From NCBI GenBank assembly GCA_004557855.1, contig SFFJ01000030.1, positions 1-22,430 on the forward strand: a stretch of DNA of 22,430 nt, in the 5' to 3' direction. Position 1 is the stretch's first letter, and every line of letters starts with the position of its first letter. Under the pieces are notes generated by a model. That model had not been told where the DNA came from. It ran no database searches and saw only the letters and a program-made list of their open reading frames with translations. Position numbers and translations under genes: made by a program. The stretch comes from Oscillospiraceae bacterium (GTDB lineage: Bacteria; Bacillota; Clostridia; Oscillospirales; Ruminococcaceae). Shown here in pieces: positions 7,020-15,335 of the stretch.

Positions 7020-8504
7020 TTATGATACGCTTCGGATGAATTTGCAGAAGGCCGTGCGGCCCTCGGGGGTGCATTTGTAGACCCCGGCGTGCTCCAGCAC
7101 GGTGGCGAATACCGTGCCGATCTCCTGCCGCAGAATCTCCGCTGCATTTTGCTGCGTGAAGGTATGGCGGGTCTTTAATTCCTCCGCCCAGTCCGCATGC
7201 TTGGCAAGCTGCTCATCCTGCCGGATGTCCCGCCCGGTGACAAGCGCTTCGGCAAGGTCGGCCATTTCCTGCTTGAGGCGGGAGGGCAGCACTGCAAGCC
7301 CCATGACCTCGATGAGGCCGATGTTTTCCTTTTTGATGTGGTGCAGCTCCTGATGCGGGTGGAATACGCCCAGCGGGTATTCCGGGGTGGTGATGTTATT
7401 GCGCAGCACCAGGTCAAGCTCATAGAGCTCCTCCCGGCGGCGGGCGATGGGGGTGATGGTATTGTGCGGCTCGCCCCCCGTTTCGGCAAAGATGAAGGCG
7501 TCGGGATCGGTGTAGCCCCGCCATGCCGTCAGGATGCGGTCAGCCAGCTCCGCCAGCCGGTCCGGGCAGACGCCCCGAATGCGGATGACCGAAAGCGGCC
7601 ATTTGACGATGCCCGCCTCGATATCCTCAAAGCCGGGGAAGGTGACCGGCTGCTCGATGGGGGCCTTTTCCATGGCGAAGGTATAACGCCCGCCCTGAAA
7701 ATGATCGTGCGAGAGGATGGAGCCGCCCACGATGGGGAGATCGGCATTGCTGCCCACAAAATAGTGCGGGAACTGCCCGACGAAATCCAGCAGCCTGCAA
7801 AAGGCCGTCCGGTCGATCTTCATGGGGGTGTGGGCGCCGTTGAGGACGATGCAATGCTCGTTATAGTAGACATAGGGGCTGTACTGGAAAAACCAGTCCT
7901 CGCCGTGGAGGGTGACGGGGATGACCCGGTGGTTCTGCCGGGCGGGGTGGTTGAGCCGGCCCGCATAGCCCTCATTCTGGCGGCAGAGGGCGCAGCGGGG
8001 ATAGCCGCTTTGCGGGGCCGCCTTTGCCGCGGCGATGGCCCGCGGGTCCTTTTCCGGCTTGGAAAGATTGATGGTGATGTCCAGCTCCCCGTAGGGGGTG
8101 GGGGCCTTCCATTTGACATCCCGCGCGATGCGGTCCCGGCGGATGTAGTTGGTATCCATCGAGAAGCGATAGAACCAGTCGGTGGCGGCCTGCGGGGCGG
8201 TTCGGTACAGCGCCCGGAATTCGGAAATGACCTGCGACGGGCGGGGCGTCAGCCGCCCCATCAATTCGGTATCGAAAAGCTCTCTTTCGGTTTGACCGTC
8301 CTCGATGAGGTGATGCGCTGCCGCATCATCCGAAAGCTCCTCCAGAATTTCCGCAAGGGGACGTTCTCTGCCGGGGGTTTCCTCCCAGGCCTCCAGTCCC
8401 AATGCGGGAAGCAGGCGGTTGACCGCCCAAACCTTATCCTCCGGCGCAATGAGCCCGGTATCCAGCGCATAGCGGATGAGATCCGCGATAGCCTGATCGA
8501 TCAT
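7020..8504 (-). CDS. galT: UDP-glucose-hexose-1-phosphate uridylyltransferase GalT (Firmicutes type)
   Basis: Transfers UMP from UDP-glucose to galactose-1-phosphate. At 494 residues it belongs to the longer Firmicutes class, not the ~350-residue E. coli class. Supporting stretches are C171/C174 (CALC), the RVIPVTLHGEDWFFQYSPY block near 193-211, NEHCIVLNGAHTPM at about 215-228 and the histidine motif SHDHFQGG at 265-272. ATG at 8504 is preceded by AAGGAG, which overlaps the galK stop; the intergenic gap is 12 bases. Confidence 0.96.
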   Translation of the reverse strand: MIDQAIADLIRYALDTGLIAPEDKVWAVNRLLPALGLEAWEETPGRERPLAEILEELSDDAAAHHLIEDGQTERELFDTELMGRLTPRPSQVISEFRALYRTAPQAATDWFYRFSMDTNYIRRDRIARDVKWKAPTPYGELDITINLSKPEKDPRAIAAAKAAPQSGYPRCALCRQNEGYAGRLNHPARQNHRVIPVTLHGEDWFFQYSPYVYYNEHCIVLNGAHTPMKIDRTAFCRLLDFVGQFPHYFVGSNADLPIVGGSILSHDHFQGGRYTFAMEKAPIEQPVTFPGFEDIEAGIVKWPLSVIRIRGVCPDRLAELADRILTAWRGYTDPDAFIFAETGGEPHNTITPIARRREELYELDLVLRNNITTPEYPLGVFHPHQELHHIKKENIGLIEVMGLAVLPSRLKQEMADLAEALVTGRDIRQDEQLAKHADWAEELKTRHTFTQQNAAEILRQEIGTVFATVLEHAGVYKCTPEGRTAFCKFIRSVS

Positions 8505-8516
8505 AGCCTGTTCTCC

Positions 8517-9797
8517 TTATCCCAAGCGGATGCCGCCCGCCGGACGGATGGACAGCACGTGGCAGCTGCCCTTGCCCAGAACGGCCTCCGTTTGTTTTTT
8601 GAAATGGTCTAAAAGCGCCAGCGGGACAAACGCCTGCGCCGTTCCGCCGAAGCCGCCGCCGTGTACCCGCACGGCGCCCCGTCCCGCCAAAATGCTTTCG
8701 CAAAGGGCGATGGTGACCATCAGCTCCTGCGACGTGGTTTGGCCGGTGGGGATGATATTTTGCAGAAACATGGCGGAGGAACGGCCGGACTCCCGCACAA
8801 GGGACAGGAAGCGGTCGAAATCGCCCGACCGGAGCGCCTGCTCCTCGGCCTGCACCCGGCGGTTTTCCGCATAGACGTGGAACGCACGGTTGACGGCACG
8901 GTCCCCGGCCGCCGCACGAAGCTGCGGGAGCGCCGCAAGGAAGTCCTCCTCGGGGACCTCCCGGAGGGTCTTTTTGCCGAAATAGCGGCAGACCGCCCCG
9001 AGCTCATCGGTGATGGCGGCGTATTCCCCGGTGAGATCCTCGTGCCCTGCCCCGGAATTGAGGATGCAGAGGGCATAGCCGGCGGCGTGAAGATCCGGCG
9101 AAAGCTGCGTGACCTCGGGGGCGTTGATATCGGCGAAATCGACGGCGATGACCCCGCCCACCGAGGAGGCCAGCTGATCCATCAGCCCGCAGGGCTTGCC
9201 GAAGTATTGATTTTCGGCATACTGGCCGATCTGGGCAAGCTCCACCGGGGTGCGGCGGCCCGACCCGAACAGTTCATTGAGCATGGTGCCGATGAGCACC
9301 TCGAACGCTGCGGAGGAGCTGAGCCCGCTGCCCCCCGGAACGGTGGAGGTAAGGTAGGCATCCAGCCCGCGGCCCTGTAACGGGCAGCCCATGGCCGCCA
9401 TGCGGTTTGCCACCCCGCGCAGCAGCGCCGCAGAGGTGCCGACCTCGCCGGGACGGGCGTCCAGCTCCCGGACATCGACGGTGATGACGGGGTAGCCCTG
9501 CGATTTGATGCGGAGGACGCCGCTTTCATTGGGCGACGCCGCCGCTAAAATATCCAGATTGACGGCAGCCGCCAGCACCCGCCCATGCTGATGGTCGGTG
9601 TGGTTGCCGCCGATTTCGGTGCGGCCGGGCGCAGAAAAAAGCGCCTGTGCCTCGCCGCCGAAGGTTTTACGGAAGCCCTCCAGCACCGCCTTGCAGCGGT
9701 CGTGGGTCTCGGCGGTTTTTTGGGGGCCGTACAGCCGGGTGAGGGCTGCGGTAAAGGCCGGGGTTTCTATCTCGGTTTCCAAATGTGAATGTACCAA
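8517..9797 (-). CDS. galK: Galactokinase GalK
   Basis: GHMP-family kinase that phosphorylates galactose at C1 with ATP. The protein has 426 residues. Signatures: galactose-binding GRTEIGGNHTDHQ (58-70), ATP-binding PGGSGLSSSAA (154-164), catalytic base D207 in CGLMDQLASS and the C-terminal motif VHGGGFGGTA. The start is TTG at 9797, chosen because AGGAGG lies 9 bases upstream and no suitable ATG precedes the first motif. It follows the lipoprotein sensor gene by 33 bases in the same direction, which ties catabolism to the sensing genes. Confidence 0.96.
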   Translation of the reverse strand: MVHSHLETEIETPAFTAALTRLYGPQKTAETHDRCKAVLEGFRKTFGGEAQALFSAPGRTEIGGNHTDHQHGRVLAAAVNLDILAAASPNESGVLRIKSQGYPVITVDVRELDARPGEVGTSAALLRGVANRMAAMGCPLQGRGLDAYLTSTVPGGSGLSSSAAFEVLIGTMLNELFGSGRRTPVELAQIGQYAENQYFGKPCGLMDQLASSVGGVIAVDFADINAPEVTQLSPDLHAAGYALCILNSGAGHEDLTGEYAAITDELGAVCRYFGKKTLREVPEEDFLAALPQLRAAAGDRAVNRAFHVYAENRRVQAEEQALRSGDFDRFLSLVRESGRSSAMFLQNIIPTGQTTSQELMVTIALCESILAGRGAVRVHGGGFGGTAQAFVPLALLDHFKKQTEAVLGKGSCHVLSIRPAGGIRLG

Positions 9798-9830
9798 GGC
9801 TTTGTTCCTCCTGATGATTTGCTGATGGGA

Positions 9831-10847
9831 TTACTGCGGCGTTTGCCGGGTGACCGGCTCGTATTGCAGCCACAGGTAGTGGTCATCGGTAAGCGGTACC
9901 GCCGCGGAGAGCTGCTGACCCTGCGCAAAGGCGGTGATGAACTGCATGAGCCCCTCCGCAAGGCCTACGGCATCATTGCGGACGGTGCCCTTGAGGGTGC
10001 CTGCCTGAAGCGCCTCCAAAGCGGGCGGGGTGGCATCCACCCCCACGATGAACGGCAGCTCCTCCATGGGCAGCCCCGCCTCCTGCCAGGCATCGATGGC
10101 GCCCAGCGCCATATCATCGTTATTGGCAAAGACGACCTCGATCTCGCCGATGCCCTTTTGCAGCCACTGGCGCATCCGCAGGGCCGCCTGACCCCGCTGC
10201 CAGTTGGCCGTTTCACTGGCCAGACGCTCCACCGCAACGCCCGCTTCGGTGAGGACGGCAATGCATTGCTCCGTCCGCAGCAGGGCATCCTGATGGCCGG
10301 CTTCGCCCTCCAGCATGACATACTGGAGAACGCCGTCGCCGTTTTTATCGATGGAATTTTGATCGGCACGCCAGGCATCCAGCACAAGCTGACCCTGCAT
10401 CATACCGGCATCCCCCGCCGGCAGGCCGACATAATAGGCATGCTCCCAGCGGCGCAGGTCCTCCTCCACCGGCTGACGGTTGAAGAAGATGACGGGGATG
10501 TTCGCTGTTTCGGCTTTATCGATGATGACCGCCGCCGCAGTCCGGTCTACGATATTGACGCAGATGACATCGTATTTCCGGTCCAGAAAGCGGTCGATTT
10601 GTTCATTTTGGACGGTCTGGCTGCCCTTGCCGTCGGTGATGTAGAGATTGATCTTCACATCGCCGGACTGCTCCGCCTCCTGCGCTGCCCGCTGCAGCTC
10701 TCTGGCGACGGAGGAGATAAAGGTGTCATCCTGCTGGTACAGCGCCACCCCGATGCGCAAGGTGCGCGGGGCGGACGTCCCGCCGCCGCAGGCTGCAAGC
10801 AGGACGATGAGCATCACGGCAGCCAAAAGAGAAATGACCCGTTTCAT
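9831..10847 (-). CDS. MglB-like glucose/galactose-binding lipoprotein, putative sensor component
   Basis: Protein of 338 residues with a lipoprotein signal (LLAAC, lipidated C20), so it is anchored to the outer face of the membrane. It is a paralogue of the MglB-like protein at 18137-19225. All E. coli MglB sugar contacts have counterparts: D41, F43, N123, H185, D187, R191 (GHQDALLRT), W216, N243, D271 and N291. A calcium loop, DKNGDGVLQ, starts at 167. It sits in the regulator operon directly behind the anchored sensor protein (18-base gap, GGAGGAG ribosome binding site) and ahead of galK, not next to transport genes. I infer that it presents galactose or glucose to the kinase. It could instead serve as a second binding protein for MglAC. 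Confidence 0.88.
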   Translation of the reverse strand: MKRVISLLAAVMLIVLLAACGGGTSAPRTLRIGVALYQQDDTFISSVARELQRAAQEAEQSGDVKINLYITDGKGSQTVQNEQIDRFLDRKYDVICVNIVDRTAAAVIIDKAETANIPVIFFNRQPVEEDLRRWEHAYYVGLPAGDAGMMQGQLVLDAWRADQNSIDKNGDGVLQYVMLEGEAGHQDALLRTEQCIAVLTEAGVAVERLASETANWQRGQAALRMRQWLQKGIGEIEVVFANNDDMALGAIDAWQEAGLPMEELPFIVGVDATPPALEALQAGTLKGTVRNDAVGLAEGLMQFITAFAQGQQLSAAVPLTDDHYLWLQYEPVTRQTPQ

Positions 10848-10865
10848 GGCAACTCCTCCTCCCGA

Positions 10866-11810
10866 TCAGGTCATCGGGAACAACAGCTTTTGATTTTCGC
10901 TTTGATACATGGTCTCCCGGCGGACGACCGAGAAGGCGATGACGGGAACCTCCGAGCGAGCCTCGTGCCGCGCGGCCTCCGCCGCGACCTGCACCGCAAG
11001 ATAGCCCTCCGAGAATACATTGACCGCCGCGATGGCGGTGATGCGTCCCCGTTCCAGTGCGTCGGTGATCTCCGGTGTGGAGCCGCAGCCGTACAGCAGC
11101 GGGGGTGTTTTCTCCCCCTCGATGACGGCCGCCGCCCCGGAAAGCGCCGACGCCTCAAAGGCGATGACGGCATCGGGGCGTTCGATGTTCAAGAGGTCGG
11201 GGAGGGTGTCCTCGCCGGCGTGCCACCGGCAGACCCGCACCTGACGGCCCTCCCGGAGCAGGAGAGCTTTTGCCGCCTCCAGCCGTTCCCGGATGCCGTT
11301 ATCCCCGGGGAGGCTATCCAGAAGCAGCACCACCCCGCCGCAGGGAACGCCATTGAGCGCCGCCGTACCGATGGCTTCGCCCAAGGCCGTGTGGTTCATG
11401 GTGACATCGGCCAGGGCGCCCCACGCCGCCATGCCGCTTTCCACCGTCACAAGGGTGGTTTTTTCCGCTGCCGCCATGACGGCATCCCCGATGGTTTTGC
11501 GGTCGGACGGGACAAGGATAATGGCGGAAACATTGCCGGCGGCCTCCCGTTCCAGAAGCTCGGTCTGCCCGGCGGCGCTGTTATCGGTGGCGGGGGTGAG
11601 GAAGCGAAGCTCCACATTGAGGTCGGCGGCGGCCTGCTCCATCCCTTTTCGCATGGTGGAGGCGGCACCGTCCCCTTCCCGCAGGATGACCGACATTTCG
11701 AGAAGCTCCGGCTGACCCTTCATTTGGTTGGGGGCAAAGGCAAGCTGCCAGAACAGCACGCCGAACCCGACCAGCGGGAGAACCAGCCACAGCAGCGTTT
11801 TTCGTGTCAC
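10866..11810 (-). CDS. Membrane-anchored periplasmic-binding-protein-like sensor
   Basis: Protein of 314 residues. Residues 5-24 form one hydrophobic segment without a lipobox cysteine. A possible AFA cleavage site is followed by proline, which argues for a retained anchor. The remainder looks like the type I sugar-binding-protein fold (segments such as SAIILVPSDRKTI and AVNVFSEGYLAVQ), but it is divergent and the ligand residues of MglB are not recognisable. It starts with GTG, and GTGA overlaps the kinase stop, so it is translated in step with the kinase; AAGGAGG lies upstream. Homologous arrangements (XylFII with LytS) suggest it contacts the kinase sensor domain. The ligand is unknown. 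Confidence 0.75.
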   Translation of the reverse strand: MTRKTLLWLVLPLVGFGVLFWQLAFAPNQMKGQPELLEMSVILREGDGAASTMRKGMEQAAADLNVELRFLTPATDNSAAGQTELLEREAAGNVSAIILVPSDRKTIGDAVMAAAEKTTLVTVESGMAAWGALADVTMNHTALGEAIGTAALNGVPCGGVVLLLDSLPGDNGIRERLEAAKALLLREGRQVRVCRWHAGEDTLPDLLNIERPDAVIAFEASALSGAAAVIEGEKTPPLLYGCGSTPEITDALERGRITAIAAVNVFSEGYLAVQVAAEAARHEARSEVPVIAFSVVRRETMYQSENQKLLFPMT

Positions 11811-13645
11811 AGGTCTCCCTCCTTTTTGTAGCGGCGGGCGGCTTCCTCATCCAGTGCGGGGATGCGGATGCGCACTACCGTGCCGTTATCCGGCTCGCTG
11901 ATGATGGTAAGGCCGTAATCCGGGCCGAAGTAAAGCTGAAGTCTTTGGTGGACATTGCGGAAGCCGATGCCGGAGCCCTTGGAGCCGGGGGCCGCCGCAC
12001 CCCAATCCGGCCGCAGCAGCTGCTGCACCATTTCGGGGGACATGCCGGGGCCGTTATCCGAGACCTCGATGATGACATCCCCGCCGCAGCGGTGGGCATC
12101 GACATGGATGAGCCCGTCGCCGTCGGCATATTCCATGCCGTGGTAGATGGCGTTTTCCAGGATGGGCTGGATGATGAGCTTGACGGTGTAGAGGCTTTCC
12201 AGCCCCGGCTCCACCGTGATATCGGCGGTGAATTTATTTTTGTAGCGCATTTTTTGGATGGTGAGATAGTGCTTGGCGTGCTCCAGCTCATCCGCCAGCG
12301 TGATGATGCTGCTGCCGCGGCTGAGCGAGATGCGGAAGAACCGCGCCAGTGCCGTCAGCATGATGACGGCCTCCTGCGTGCGGCCGTTTTCGGTCATCCA
12401 CACGACGCTATCGAGGGTATTATACAGGAAGTGGGGGTTGATCTGGCTTTGCAGGACGTTGAGCTCGCTGCGGCGCTTTTCCTCCTCCTGCTGCAGGATG
12501 TCGTCCATCAGATGGCGCATGGTGGAGACCATCGACTGGATGGAACGGCTCAAGTGGGCAATCTCGTAGGGGCCGCTTACATCGAAGTCCACCGTTTCCT
12601 GCCCCTTTTCCAGCTCCCGCACGGCGCGGTCCAGCTTTTTCATCGGGGCGGTGATCCATTCCGAAAGGCGGAGATTGACAAAGACCAAAAGGAAGATGGA
12701 GAAGAACACCATGAACATGGCGAACCACAAAAGCTGGCTGAAATTATCCCGCAGCGTTTCCTCCGGGACGACGCCGACCAGCTTCCAGCCGGTGTAGCCC
12801 ACCGTTTTGATGGTGACCTGACGGCGCTGCGAATGGAAGGTCTCGGTGTGGGTGCCGTCGGGGTAGCCTGCGGCGGTGAGGTTATTTTCCTCCTGCAGGC
12901 CGGCATAGATGAGCTGCTGCCGGGGGTGGTAGATGATCTCGCCGTCGCCATCGATGAGGTAAAGATAGCCCTGCCCGTTGGCAAGCCCCACATCCTTGCA
13001 GATCTGCTCGATGCGGCTGAAGTTCATATCCACCAGAAGCAGGCCGCTTTGCGTGCCGCCGCCCCGGGTCAATTCGACCTGGCGGCTGATGGAGACCACC
13101 CAATGGTAGCGGTTATCGGGATCGACAAAGAGATTCTGGACATGGGGGGTGGAAAAATGCAGGTTCTCGATGCGCTCCATGGCGCTGGTGAACCAGTCCT
13201 CCCGGTGGGGGGAGACGCTGTTTTTGAGATCCTCCAGCGGGGTGGCGGCCACCAGTGAGCCGTCCCCTTCAAAGATGGCAAGGGACACCAGCACGTCCCG
13301 GTCCTTTGCATATAAAAGCTCAAGGGCGTCCTGAAGCTCTTCCCTGCCCTTTTGCTGCGAAAGGTCGGCATTTTTGATGACCCGGTAATAGACGGTATCC
13401 GATACCTGCATCATATTGTGGAGGTAGCGGTCAAGATTGAGATTGACCTGCGTTAAGATGCGCCGGGTGTTATCCGCCGCCATGCTGTTGGCGGAGGAGG
13501 AGAACCGGAACAGCAGCGCCATCCCCAAAAAGAGCATACCGATAACTGCCACCGCCGTAAAGGACAGTGACAGGATCATCTGTATGCTGGAGCGGCGGTA
13601 CATCCGTTCCCACCGCTGGTGCAGGCCCTGGCGCTTTTTTTCCAC
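11807..13645 (-). CDS. YesM/LytS-type sensor histidine kinase
   Basis: Membrane kinase of 612 residues. Transmembrane helix 1 is at about 23-47, a large extracellular Cache-like sensor at about 50-300, helix 2 at about 304-326 and a HAMP linker at about 327-380. The His_kinase domain has the phosphoacceptor H405 in NPHFLYN. The ATPase has N-box E497-N498, DNGPGM at 530-535 and GSGIGFRN at 557-564. The start is GTG at 13645, preceded by AAAGGAG; the longer open frame would overlap the response regulator gene and lacks this signal. It follows the regulator by 20 bases and overlaps the anchored sensor gene by four. It is predicted to phosphorylate the adjacent regulator when the binding proteins report sugar. 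Confidence 0.95.
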   Translation of the reverse strand: MEKKRQGLHQRWERMYRRSSIQMILSLSFTAVAVIGMLFLGMALLFRFSSSANSMAADNTRRILTQVNLNLDRYLHNMMQVSDTVYYRVIKNADLSQQKGREELQDALELLYAKDRDVLVSLAIFEGDGSLVAATPLEDLKNSVSPHREDWFTSAMERIENLHFSTPHVQNLFVDPDNRYHWVVSISRQVELTRGGGTQSGLLLVDMNFSRIEQICKDVGLANGQGYLYLIDGDGEIIYHPRQQLIYAGLQEENNLTAAGYPDGTHTETFHSQRRQVTIKTVGYTGWKLVGVVPEETLRDNFSQLLWFAMFMVFFSIFLLVFVNLRLSEWITAPMKKLDRAVRELEKGQETVDFDVSGPYEIAHLSRSIQSMVSTMRHLMDDILQQEEEKRRSELNVLQSQINPHFLYNTLDSVVWMTENGRTQEAVIMLTALARFFRISLSRGSSIITLADELEHAKHYLTIQKMRYKNKFTADITVEPGLESLYTVKLIIQPILENAIYHGMEYADGDGLIHVDAHRCGGDVIIEVSDNGPGMSPEMVQQLLRPDWGAAAPGSKGSGIGFRNVHQRLQLYFGPDYGLTIISEPDNGTVVRIRIPALDEEAARRYKKEGDL

Positions 13646-13665
13646 GGGTGCTCCTTTCCCTGCGG

Positions 13666-15246
13666 CTATTTGCCGTGGCTCGCGCGGTATTTGGTGGGGG
13701 TTTCGCCAAAATACCGCTTGAACACATAGCTGAAATAATTGGGGTCCTCGTAGCCGCATTGCAGCGCAATAAGATATGTTTTTTCCTCCGTTGTGCACAG
13801 CGCCTCGGCAGCCGCCTCCATCCGCACCTGGGTGACGTAGGAGGTAAAGGGGATGCCGGTTTCCCGCTTGAACAGGGTGGAAAAGTAGGTCGGGCTTAAA
13901 TGGAGGTAATCGCAGAGGGTATCCACCGAAAGGCCGTTATCCTTGTAGTGGCGGCTGATGTATTCCTTGGCAAGCTCCACCGTCCGGCTGGCGGTATCGG
14001 TCTGGCGGCGGCGGATAAGAGAGCGCAGCAGCAGGCAGCGCTCCACACACCAGTCCTCCAGCGTTTCCCACGCCGGGGTATTGGCCGCCTGTGCCAGCGG
14101 CGAAAAGCCGGCGCCGAATACCTCCTCGGCCTCCACGCCCGACCGCCGTGTGACCTTCATCAGGTGGGTGAGCAGCTCCAGATAGAACTGGTTGTACTGG
14201 CTGGCGGAGGGATTGAAGCGGCGGAGCTTTTCCATAAGGGCGGCGACCGTTTCCCGCACCTCGGTCTCCCGGCCCAGCTTGATGGCCGCGGTAATGGCCC
14301 GTTCATCGTTTTCATCAAAAAGCAGGGCGGCGCCGTGCTGCACCTCCAGGTCCTCGACGTAGATGACCTGCCCCCGCCCGACCATGGAACGGTATTCCAG
14401 CGACTCCCTTGCCTCGTAGGCGGCGCGGGAAAGCTGCGAAAGGGCGGTGCAGGGCGCCCCCACCCCGATGGTGAGGGTCACCCCGAAATAGACCCCGGCA
14501 AGGATGCAGACCCGATCCAGCGCCCCGATGAAATCATAGACGGTGAAGTCATCGGTGAGGGCGGCGACGATAGCGATCCAATCGCGGTAGAGGAAGGAAC
14601 GGCAGCCCTCGGGGAGATTTTCCTCCAGCAGCTTCTGCACCGAAAGGGCGGTCATGGTGTCCCGGTCCTTTTCGCCGATATAGGCCAGCGCCGCCGTCCA
14701 GCGGCTGCCGCAAAGACCGATCTCCAGCCGCTCGGCCTGCTCCGCCTCGGTGCCGGGGGCAAGACGCCCCTCCAACAGGTTGGTGAAGAACAGCTCCCGC
14801 AGGACGGGCAGGTAATCGCGGTAGCGGCTGCGCAGAAGCTCGACATCCTGCCGCTCCGCACGCTCCCGGTCAAGATCGGCCTTGAGCTTTTGCAGAACGC
14901 CGGTCAGCTCCTCGGCATTGATGGGCTTGAGGATGTATTCCGCCACATTCATTTGCAGCGCCTGCTTGACGTAGTCAAAGGTATCGAAGCCGGAAAACAC
15001 CACGAATTTGGAGGCGGGCAGCCGCTTGGTGAGGATGCGGCACAGCTCCAGCCCGTCCATAAAGGGCATTTTGATATCGGTGAGGACCAGATCGGGGCGC
15101 AGGCTTTCCGCCAGCTCCAGGGCGTCCTGTCCGTTGGCCGCCTCCCCTACCAGCGAAAAGCCCAGCTCGTTCCATTTCATTTTTTGGCTGATGCCGACCC
15201 GGATATCCTCCTCGTCATCCACCAGCAGCACCCGATACAGCTCCAT
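13666..15246 (-). CDS. YesN-type response regulator with AraC DNA-binding domain
   Basis: Protein of 526 residues. The N-terminal receiver domain has acidic pair D10-D11, phosphoacceptor D57 (LTDIKMP), S85 and K107 (LKP). A long middle region at about 130-420 is of the type seen in YesN regulators. The C-terminus, about 423-526, is an AraC/XylS two-helix-turn-helix domain (LSPTYFSTLFKRETG and GYEDPNYFSYVFKRYFG). ATG at 15246 fits the family start MELYRVLLVDDE; a GTG four codons earlier has no usable ribosome binding site. Targets are inferred to be the mglB promoter and perhaps its own operon. It is separated from mglC by a terminator-like hairpin. Confidence 0.94.
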   Translation of the reverse strand: MELYRVLLVDDEEDIRVGISQKMKWNELGFSLVGEAANGQDALELAESLRPDLVLTDIKMPFMDGLELCRILTKRLPASKFVVFSGFDTFDYVKQALQMNVAEYILKPINAEELTGVLQKLKADLDRERAERQDVELLRSRYRDYLPVLRELFFTNLLEGRLAPGTEAEQAERLEIGLCGSRWTAALAYIGEKDRDTMTALSVQKLLEENLPEGCRSFLYRDWIAIVAALTDDFTVYDFIGALDRVCILAGVYFGVTLTIGVGAPCTALSQLSRAAYEARESLEYRSMVGRGQVIYVEDLEVQHGAALLFDENDERAITAAIKLGRETEVRETVAALMEKLRRFNPSASQYNQFYLELLTHLMKVTRRSGVEAEEVFGAGFSPLAQAANTPAWETLEDWCVERCLLLRSLIRRRQTDTASRTVELAKEYISRHYKDNGLSVDTLCDYLHLSPTYFSTLFKRETGIPFTSYVTQVRMEAAAEALCTTEEKTYLIALQCGYEDPNYFSYVFKRYFGETPTKYRASHGK

Positions 15247-15292
15247 CGGTCCCTTCACCCTCTTTTCCCGGGGATTTTAACTGATTTACAGT

Positions 15293-15328
15293 AAAACAAA
15301 GACGGCCCGCAGGCGCGCGCCATCTTTG
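15293..15328 (-). terminator. Terminator or attenuator between mglC and the response regulator
   Basis: CAAAGACGGC (15297-15306) pairs with GCCATCTTTG (15319-15328) over 10 bp with one G-T wobble. On the minus strand the stem is followed by TTTTAC. It should end many mglBAC transcripts, with read-through or a separate promoter supplying the regulator operon. An 11-base palindrome TTTAC-A-GTAAA (15285-15295) lies immediately after and could be an operator. Confidence 0.6.
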
Positions 15329-15335
15329 TGCGATA

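Noticed and set aside
9789..11831. 680-codon plus-strand open frame opposite the sensor genes
   Set aside because: Lies antisense to two well-supported binding-protein genes; rich in Gly, His and Arg with no domain pattern, typical of antisense frames in high-GC DNA.
13900..15294. 464-codon plus-strand open frame opposite the response regulator
   Set aside because: Antisense shadow; the receiver and AraC motifs on the minus strand are intact.
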